64,000 bases of DNA from Paramoeba atlantica (taxonomy: Eukaryota > Discosea). The stretch covers positions 186,001 to 250,000 of the forward strand of contig CDRNVI010000043.1 in the NCBI GenBank assembly GCA_977017575.1. Direction: 5' to 3'. Made by a program: the position numbers and the translations under genes. This document shows, in pieces, positions 59,701 to 64,000 of this stretch. The notes beneath the pieces are model-generated. The model worked only from the letters and a program-made list of their open reading frames with translations, was not told the DNA's origin and searched no databases. The stretch's first letter is position 1. Each line of letters opens with the position of its first letter.

Positions 59701-59884
59701 CGAGAATCCGGTTTCGAACAGAAAAATCATCGAGATTAAATAACTCCGAGTAATTGTTTGTGTCACTTGGTCTTAAAGACCCATTTTGACCCAATGCAGA
59801 TATGTTACGATTTTGCGAATAATGTACATCGAGATTATGTAAGCCAATGTTGTGTTTGTATCTCTGCAAGCATTGTTTCCACAT
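53759..59884 (-). CDS. Giant helical-repeat protein, PPR-like, unknown
   Basis: This is a 2,041-residue frame from ATG 59884 with no intron. It is almost wholly alpha-helical. Short units recur in which a Trp opens a helix followed by a small residue and Leu: WMTSLFFL, WVSALVVF, WKEAASLI, WQDALTLV, WKIILSSF, WEYATRVM, WIAVLLFA, WSESLRVL. This W..AL pattern is known from pentatricopeptide (PPR) tracts of kinetoplastids and dinoflagellates. One stretch reads HTGKAQRALQIYEHYVDARG, like a plain PPR/TPR helix pair. A role in organelle RNA handling is plausible but not shown. The N-terminus has no clear presequence. No catalytic motif is visible. Confidence 0.75.
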   Translation of the reverse strand: MWKQCLQRYKHNIGLHNLDVHYSQNRNISALGQNGSLRPSDTNNYSELFNLDDFSVRNRILGSNLSWEKCLSGMPRRGTFSSGTLVLLAYILSHEHPWQRALSISSNVLCRIDFTRRPPTIAVLWICSRRVNEALKYSQSHFQSASWMTSLFFLGIVYRACSSLQGLESSTSTHLWGRMHGHSWQQSKDTIAQAFPLRILYEMFDQRFVDAPWNVTLKLYRTIIDPNFMHSSVLIRSYHRNSLWTNALQLAMREIQKGRCETEHMISYVESCMSYIIPQMKNHARSSSYLANLSWLEATKLYKLSTSVQTRHYLLLVFDTLLLLSGTVPDSIYFVCWFAKESLVCAYEMRTDSYYSLIELCHAHIARHDIIRTESAEYIRCDAQIANKLNFLYKLAARCVLQYDSQLNVMRSNIETRIGTLRAENAWLQALKLYFGSSLAIRECPSVVAAVLPLLDRNRFYFYLHECLERLDNNTPLKKLLIAHALCFSFGEALWMLGKRNPNDLPIHEYFMPLMKIWENDVGERQTRARLHNLYDKKARLRYSDNLKSTIVDQSNIASKTQDWVSALVVFRALSYSSGTALQWNESTCEKTRFLDALDSNVTDAQSDTELLRIEFENSVIKQVDSILEIGAYHEAYLLSTLFLREIPANIFTKLLRHGNRVFSLKQLHTLYLMWNISNSSTLEAQSVLRILLRSMAEKIQSSSSHELAFILGDVVNRFPLAIRRNISEIDSCLSTLVPHFLFLVPEKQDAVLHLITENATPAIREALLIKIGYAKFSSPALPSLLWKWLQDPLSSSEADVVLQSALSGHCIAHRVAIEESSTYICDGKRRNSAVHDTTTCISFFSASEITDKLRNRLSCFCARKDVMDWIRCNFESFILQAKKLGAWEIALWTFKLVYEHPSYPTVLSRFRISVKVFRLALSVLSTQWEAALGIMAYNYSSVPSHDITCVLHALSVLDQYSPNHQKEKAHLLSMFLSKRPTITIENCGALITSMSCARFAPYVFRLYLQLRQGHEKNIAHASLDALIHQIIFKKVPIRQGMKLLIMCVICFDITVHKISANEAQLIPSWLRKVQQKDLVSLKKECQRSANELAELESSFLSHCLSEIISVTMNPLDCLLDFVAFGIIPEVHDYENLYNRGFLKSGSQLPNAGQKEAAQPVKEVLRTALLYHRLRRSTWRACLDFNIPLPPLSVCDSPEHRKLKQHLEARNWKFIVDQTEQLVLGSSSSANIVIMAHKLSSCERAIMGYLREVVMILLDHKEITLCIKLCITAINFSSDQRLVACSLRTICGRGDCDLPGTSSLLLTALSMLFLRKSELENAEGRFDFSLNLTYSALNLAFFDLLSRNSECLLRNYEILKTVDVPWGSIPSDTIEKYFSVLKQAKKEKQQILVSTALPYGLLCKGVKVYASAKRMLHESLREILRCNISWKEAASLITTNYFPAPLDVLLERLMLSRVLVDTPHGSACFMWQDALTLVNTHAPGESDLLNDLWGSAYFCGAPWKIILSSFLSLSISRRSLKKWCQVLVNVSINRPGLIQHTFQIFAMDLSLQKRSRESNEVPRVGINCTDEIQADAQTELFYFHWSVGLQVLLKLPHPEKLLPTIAYSCLHSLMNSNKNKTVLALANWMHERVGKRFLTDHRVASLLRLCLHCRAPRISVDLSSKLIERSLDLKQEWWFSLQDIALQQDLLSTKKLSWRQCLNLLGRQETVRKEVKEALAAQLLTSISRISRDSWWIAVLLFAKNHSVVFENSSILLRWLNILTSSNWEYATRVMEHIKPLCSLGIRHRFLQLIMSQLLHTGKAQRALQIYEHYVDARGPQTDLMPVYMAAQEQSALLRALSHVNSATELCSLLSQTHWSWSESLRVLRSRKLVRLVDAKVVIVVLRKFHHGCVPALVKTFSALCHTFSSLMLSVFLLKQLKEIQIRAGTYAFWMCALTAAEFMLREKPALEESSAPMSLTGVSKTQAKVRNKIDIKLLASIVQLLLKNTEDWLSSLRIVKCLSATDTRLLLDTVESANMQNELPKHAHLLINSLSQIESR

Positions 59885-60189
59885 GCTGAGTACCTATTAT
59901 GTTCTCTCAGATGCCTCGATTCTCGGCATGTGTTTAATTTCCAAACTCGTCATTCAAGAAAAAGAAGCAACACGAATTCGCGATCAGACCTGTTGTCGAG
60001 CTAGTGCAAAATGTCCTTACGAGTACCCGCATTCAAGGCGCAGAGAAAACGCAGGGAGATGCATCCAATAAATGTACAAAGAAGTATCAGATCAATTATC
60101 GCCAACCATTTCATTGTATCAATTCGACATGTAGATTTGCAAACTATTTGTTCGCTGTAATTCTGTTGATAATATCAATAGTAAATGTT
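59885..60189. other. Intergenic spacer
   Basis: 305 bp with no recognised feature. Confidence 0.4.
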
Positions 60190-60594
60190 TTATCTCTTTT
60201 TGAAACAACCTGCCTCATACAAAATATAAATCATCACAACTAGTAATATGCAAAAACAAATGCCATATGCTATCATACGACTTTTCCCCAAGTTCTTTAG
60301 GGCGTAACGGACTTGAGAGCCCAAATTATCCACCGACTGCTGTGTGTGTGATATTTTTAGCGTAGAATCTTGCAGTGCACGTCCTTGTGTGTGTAGTTCA
60401 TCTTGAATTTGGCGCGCATTCTCATGGAGACGACCAACTCCAATTTCTATTCGATTTACAGCGCTATCTATAACGTCGTCTTGCTCTCGAAATTCTGAAA
60501 GAATATTTCTAGCTTCGAAGTGCTTAAAGGCAGACATTTGAGAAGGGCTCTTGAAATGAGATTCCGAATCAGGAGGTATGAATTCGCTTCTCAT
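60190..60594 (-). CDS. Qc-SNARE
   Basis: This encodes 134 residues from ATG 60594. A SNARE heptad region runs from about residue 38 to 98 (FREQDDVIDSAVNRIEIGVG, RLHENARQIQDELHTQG, then STLKISHTQQSVDNL), with the central-layer Gln in ELHTQ as in Qc-SNAREs of the syntaxin 6/8 type. A single C-terminal anchor follows (MIAYGICFCILLVVMIYIL) with a short KKR luminal end. It is short because it has no N-terminal regulatory domain. Such proteins act in endosome/Golgi membrane fusion. Paralogue not decided. Confidence 0.85.
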   Translation of the reverse strand: MRSEFIPPDSESHFKSPSQMSAFKHFEARNILSEFREQDDVIDSAVNRIEIGVGRLHENARQIQDELHTQGRALQDSTLKISHTQQSVDNLGSQVRYALKNLGKSRMIAYGICFCILLVVMIYILYEAGCFKKR

Positions 60595-60843
60595 TAAATT
60601 TTTTTATTTGCACTTTGAAGCAAATTTGATACATTTTACAGAAATCAAATATCGTTGAATCAAACTTATAATAATTACAATAATCTGTCATGAATAAATT
60701 TTCATGTGAGTGAGCCCAAATACCGACCTACAATATCCTTTAGCGAAACCGTATTATCTAATTACAGTACCCTTTAAAAAACCGTATTGTTACCCACAAA
60801 CTTCATCTAAAGAAATTTGCATCATCACATTTTATAGTAAAAT

Positions 60844-61644
60844 TTATACTATGACTGTAGAAGGGATAAAGCCTTCCACGTATTCGTCAATGTTATTTCC
60901 AAGTAAGTGTAATGAACGAAGATTGCGCGGAAGCTTTCGTAAATCCAAAACTCCTGAAAATCGGTTCTGAGCCAAACTTAGCTTCGTCATGCCTCGTGGC
61001 AAAGATGTCAACTCGGGACAAGAGGATAAATCATTTCCATCCAATAGCAGCAGTGTGAGTGTATCGGGGAGAGTACGTAAATCTACGCTTCCATGAAAGT
61101 TGTTGCGAGAGAGCTGAAGCATTAGAAGGAGAGGTGGTAAGGCCTCAAGAGCTAAAGTCCCACTGAAGCGATTCGCGGAAGCGTTCAGAAGCGATATGCT
61201 CTGCGGAAGATGCGACAGGTTGAGCGGCCCGTCCAAAACGTTGTCGTGTAGCCAGAGTTCAGAAAGCTTGGGGGGTAGTGTAGTGGTGTCCACAGAGCCC
61301 CGCAGTTGATGACGGTAGGGATGCTCCGCGTTCACCAGTAGAATGCGAAGTGTCCAGGGCAGATATTTCCAAACGAGGACGCCTGAGAGATTGTGCCCCT
61401 CTATCTTTATTACCACCTCTTCCGCATCACATATGACACCCATCCAAGAACACACAGCGGTGGAGGCAGACCATGAATCATGCTTGTTGTCAAGCTCCGC
61501 AAGAAGTTTTTCCATTTCTATTTGAGCCGGCAGCGTGGCACTCGAGATTTTCCCCACTCGTCGCCGTTTCTTCGGGTTGTAACTATCAGCAAAAAGAAAT
61601 CCAGAAGCTTGAAAAGTTGAAAACACCAAGATACCCGAAAACAT
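60844..61644 (-). CDS. Secreted or surface leucine-rich repeat protein
   Basis: This encodes 266 residues from ATG 61644. The first about 20 residues (MFSGILVFSTFQASGFLFAD) look like a signal peptide. An LRR N-cap like plant and protist LRR proteins follows (CSWMGVICDAEE), then about six repeats of 22-24 residues of the form LPxxLxxLxLxxNxFSGxLDL (LPDTLTLLLLDGNDL; LPRGMTKLSLAQNRFSGVLDL; LPRNLRSLHLLGNN). No transmembrane anchor or kinase follows, so it is probably secreted. This LRR type is common in protist surface families. The role is unknown. Confidence 0.75.
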   Translation of the reverse strand: MFSGILVFSTFQASGFLFADSYNPKKRRRVGKISSATLPAQIEMEKLLAELDNKHDSWSASTAVCSWMGVICDAEEVVIKIEGHNLSGVLVWKYLPWTLRILLVNAEHPYRHQLRGSVDTTTLPPKLSELWLHDNVLDGPLNLSHLPQSISLLNASANRFSGTLALEALPPLLLMLQLSRNNFHGSVDLRTLPDTLTLLLLDGNDLSSCPELTSLPRGMTKLSLAQNRFSGVLDLRKLPRNLRSLHLLGNNIDEYVEGFIPSTVIV

Positions 61645-61804
61645 TCAAAAAAAGAGAAGAAAACGTCTTCAAAAAATACCTTTTACTTTGTTTCTCGTCT
61701 CCTAACGTAACAGGTAAATAAATTTGTGAATGTCGTATACCTCCCTCTTTTGTTAGCCCTACTTTATCTCACTCCAACATTGTTCGTCCGGCTTTTCCGC
61801 TTCT

Positions 61805-62575
61805 TCAAATTGTACACAACTCTTTTGCAAGAAACCCCGCCGCCTGGCGCATCCATTCCGCCGGACGCACACTATTATGATCCCCCTCGACCCGTACCAA
61901 AGTACACTTCCCACCATAACCCCTTCTTACTTTCTCACTATGCTCCACTGGCACCAACCCATCTTCAGTACCATGCACCATCATGCACGCACACCCACAC
62001 TTCCTCGCATCCTCCGCCACATCCAACTCTCCGAGCTCCATCCCCGACCGCTCCCTCAACGCATCCCCCAGTCCTCTCACCACCGTATCCCCAACCACTC
62101 TCGGAACCCACCACGCCCCCAGTCCTGTACGCTCCAACACGAGTTGTTGTAACGAACAAAACACACTATCCAGGACCAACGCCCTCACGATCCCACCCCC
62201 TCCTTGCCCCCCCTCCCTCTCATCCCCCCCGTGCGGAGGACAGCCCCTCCCCTCCCCCCGTTCCCCCCCCCACCGGGCCGCGTACCTCACCGCGGTGGCT
62301 GCGCCCATACTCCGCCCCCACAGCCCGACCCGATCCACCCCTTGCGCCCGCACGTACCCCACCACCGTCCCCAGGTCCCCCGCCTCGTGGTACCCCAGCG
62401 TGACGAGGTCCCCCGTGCTGGCGCCGCAGCCCGCAAAGTCAAAGCAGAGGACCGTGAGGGGGTGGTGGGGGAGGAGGTGGGGGAGCAGCGCGGTGGCCTC
62501 GCGGCGGGACCCCGCGTTGCCGTGGCAGTAGATCACACAGGGGAGGGAGCGGAAGGGAGGGGGGGGGAGTGGTAG
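61805..62575 (-). CDS. Alpha/beta hydrolase, N-terminus unresolved
   Basis: The frame holds a serine hydrolase core: LPCVIYCHGNAGSRREATAL (oxyanion loop), LCFDFAGCGASTGD, the nucleophile elbow GLWGRSMGAATAV, acid HGTEDGLVP and catalytic His in EGDHNSVRP. This matches the protist and plant family often annotated S9/S33-like hydrolase, of unknown substrate. The roughly 60-70 residues normally preceding HGNAG are absent: just before LPCV come only PLPPPPF and then the 36-bp satellite in the same open frame. No ATG lies between the array and the catalytic Ser. The coding part is strikingly GC-rich compared with its neighbours. The real start lies beyond the window, or the array has displaced it. 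Confidence 0.7.
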   Translation of the reverse strand, partial: LPLPPPPFRSLPCVIYCHGNAGSRREATALLPHLLPHHPLTVLCFDFAGCGASTGDLVTLGYHEAGDLGTVVGYVRAQGVDRVGLWGRSMGAATAVRYAARWGGERGEGRGCPPHGGDEREGGQGGGGIVRALVLDSVFCSLQQLVLERTGLGAWWVPRVVGDTVVRGLGDALRERSGMELGELDVAEDARKCGCACMMVHGTEDGLVPVEHSEKVRRGYGGKCTLVRVEGDHNSVRPAEWMRQAAGFLAKELCTI

Positions 62576-64000
62576 TAGTCGTCGTACTCGTGTTACGCGG
62601 GATGCTCGTAGTAGGGGTAGTACTCGTGTTACTCGGGATATTTGTAGTAGTAGTCGTACTCGTGTTACTCGGGATATTTGTAGTAGGGGTAGTACTCGTG
62701 TTACTCGGGATATTTGCAGTAGGGGTAGTAGTCGTGTTACTCGGGATATTTGCAGTAGGGGTAGTACTCGTGTTACTCGGGATATTTGCAGTAGGGGTAG
62801 TACTCGTGTTACTGGGGATATTTGCAGTAGGGGTAGTACTTGTGTTACTCGGGATATTTGTAGTAGGGGTAGTACTCGTGTTACTCGGGATATTTGTAGT
62901 AGGGGTAGTACTCGTGTTACTCGGGATATTTGTAGTAGGGGTAGTACTTGTGTTACTGGGGATATTTGTAGTAGGGGTAGTACTCGTGTTACTCGGGATA
63001 TTTGCAGTAGGGGTAGTACTCGTGTTACTGGGGATATTTGCAGTAGGGGTAGTACTTGTGTTACTCGGGATATTTGTAGTAGGGGTAGTACTCGTGTTAC
63101 TCGGGATATTTGTAGTAGGGGTAGTACTCGTGTTACTCGGGATATTTGCAGTAGGGGTAGTACTTGTGTTACTCGGGATATTTGTAGTAGTAGTCGTACT
63201 CGTGTTACTGGGGATATTTGCGGTAGTAGTCGCACTCGTGTTACTCGGGATATTTGCAGTAGGGGTAGTACTCGTGTTACTCGGGATATTTGCAGTAGGG
63301 GTAGTACTTGTGTTACTCGGGATATTTGCAGTAGGGGTAGTACTCGTGTTACTCGGGATATTTGCAGTAGGGGTAGTACTCGTGTTACTCGGGATATTTG
63401 CAGTAGGGGTAGTACTTGTGTTACTCGGGATATTTGTAGTAGTAGTCGTACTCGTGTTACTGGGGATATTTGCGGTAGTAGTCGCACTCGTGTTACTCGG
63501 GATATTTGCAGTAGGGGTAGTACTCGTGTTACTCGGGATATTTGCAGTAGGGGTAGTACTTGTGTTACTCGGGATATTTGCAGTAGGGGTAGTACTCGTG
63601 TTACTCGGGATATTTGCAGTAGGGGTAGTACTCGTGTTACTCGGGATATTTGCAGTAGGGGTAGTACTTGTGTTACTCGGGATATTTGCAGTAGGGGTAG
63701 TACTCGTGTTACTCGGGATATTTGCAGTAGGGGTAGTACTCGTGTTACTCGGGATATTTGCAGTAGGGGTAGTACTTGTGTTACTCGGGATATTTGTAGT
63801 AGTAGTCGTACTCGTGTTACTGGGGATATTTGCGGTAGTAGTCGCACTCGTGTTACTCGGGATATTTGCAGTAGGGGTAGTACTCGTGTTACTCGGGATA
63901 TTTGCAGTAGGGGTAGTACTCGTGTTACTCGGGATATTTGCAGTAGGGGTAGTACTCGTGTTACTCGGGATATTTGCAGTAGGGGTAGTACTCGTGTTAC
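62576..64000. repeat. 36-bp satellite, about 40 copies, running off the window
   Basis: Head-to-tail units of GTAGTACTCGTGTTACTCGG plus GATATTTGCAGTAGGG. The 36-bp length keeps four of six frames open: minus frames read LLQISRVTRVLP or PTANIPSNTSTT, plus frames STRVTRDICSRG or VVLVLLGIFAVG. Variant units (ACTTGTG; GTAGTAGTCGTACTCG with ACTGGGG) recur in fixed order, for example at about 63181, 63432 and 63792, spacings of roughly seven and ten units, so higher-order blocks exist. The array abuts the hydrolase frame without a visible splice site. Confidence 0.9.

Noticed and set aside
61726-62575. Plus-strand proline-rich ORFs
   Set aside because: Antisense shadows of the GC-rich hydrolase frame, which has a full catalytic motif set.

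Overview
The window is nuclear DNA from a eukaryotic microbe. It holds about nineteen host genes, and every one lies on the minus strand. They include UTP20 with more than 3,000 uninterrupted codons, mitochondrial EF-Tu, a mitochondrial EF-P-like factor, ATP23, a complex III core/MPP-like subunit, PGM3, glutathione synthetase, a CNOT11-like protein, a spliceosomal DEAH helicase and a Qc-SNARE. None needs an intron. Several have a short pyrimidine run and an AG 5-25 bases before the ATG. A one-strand, intronless gene array with AG acceptors next to start codons suggests polycistronic transcription with spliced-leader trans-splicing, as in kinetoplastids and other Euglenozoa, or in some alveolates. 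The gag, tyrosine recombinase, RT/RNase H order of a retroelement here matches what is known of the trypanosomatid VIPER family and leans the same way. I infer an early or free-living euglenozoan-like protist; the assignment is not proven.

Layout. 1-4.1 kb: LINE remnants, a poly-C MITE, a hAT-like MITE and one small basic gene. 4.2-6.0 kb: a SpoU-type RNA methyltransferase-like gene. 6.1-12.6 kb: a dense nest of mobile DNA (a hairpin-ended repeat in three copies, a broken Tc1/mariner transposase, a Copia scrap, poly-C MITEs and short tandem arrays) with one small zinc-ribbon gene inside. 12.7-36.3 kb: a host gene block (ATP23, UTP20, EF-P, PGM3, two membrane proteins, EF-Tu, CNOT11-like, a third membrane protein, glutathione synthetase) with small MITEs and a SINE-in-foldback insertion between genes. 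36.4-47.5 kb: repeat-rich, with a 5.7-kb tyrosine-recombinase retroelement, a 78-bp satellite, a long-TIR element and another poly-C MITE. 47.5-62.6 kb: a second host block (RRM-like protein, DEAH helicase, core/MPP subunit, a 2,041-residue helical-repeat protein, Qc-SNARE, LRR protein, alpha/beta hydrolase). 62.58-64 kb: a 36-bp satellite that runs off the window.

The most unusual content is a set of at least seven short transposon families sharing one blueprint: a TA target, an end reading TACTGT or TACCGT, a run of C, then a family-specific AT-rich word of 8-10 bases repeated inside the element. Several also share a GCGCCGCTTCGCGGCGC hairpin. The linked host genes have a strong mitochondrial theme (translation, import or respiration, ATP synthase assembly) alongside general housekeeping (ribosome biogenesis, mRNA turnover, splicing, sugar-nucleotide and thiol metabolism), with no sign of functional operons.
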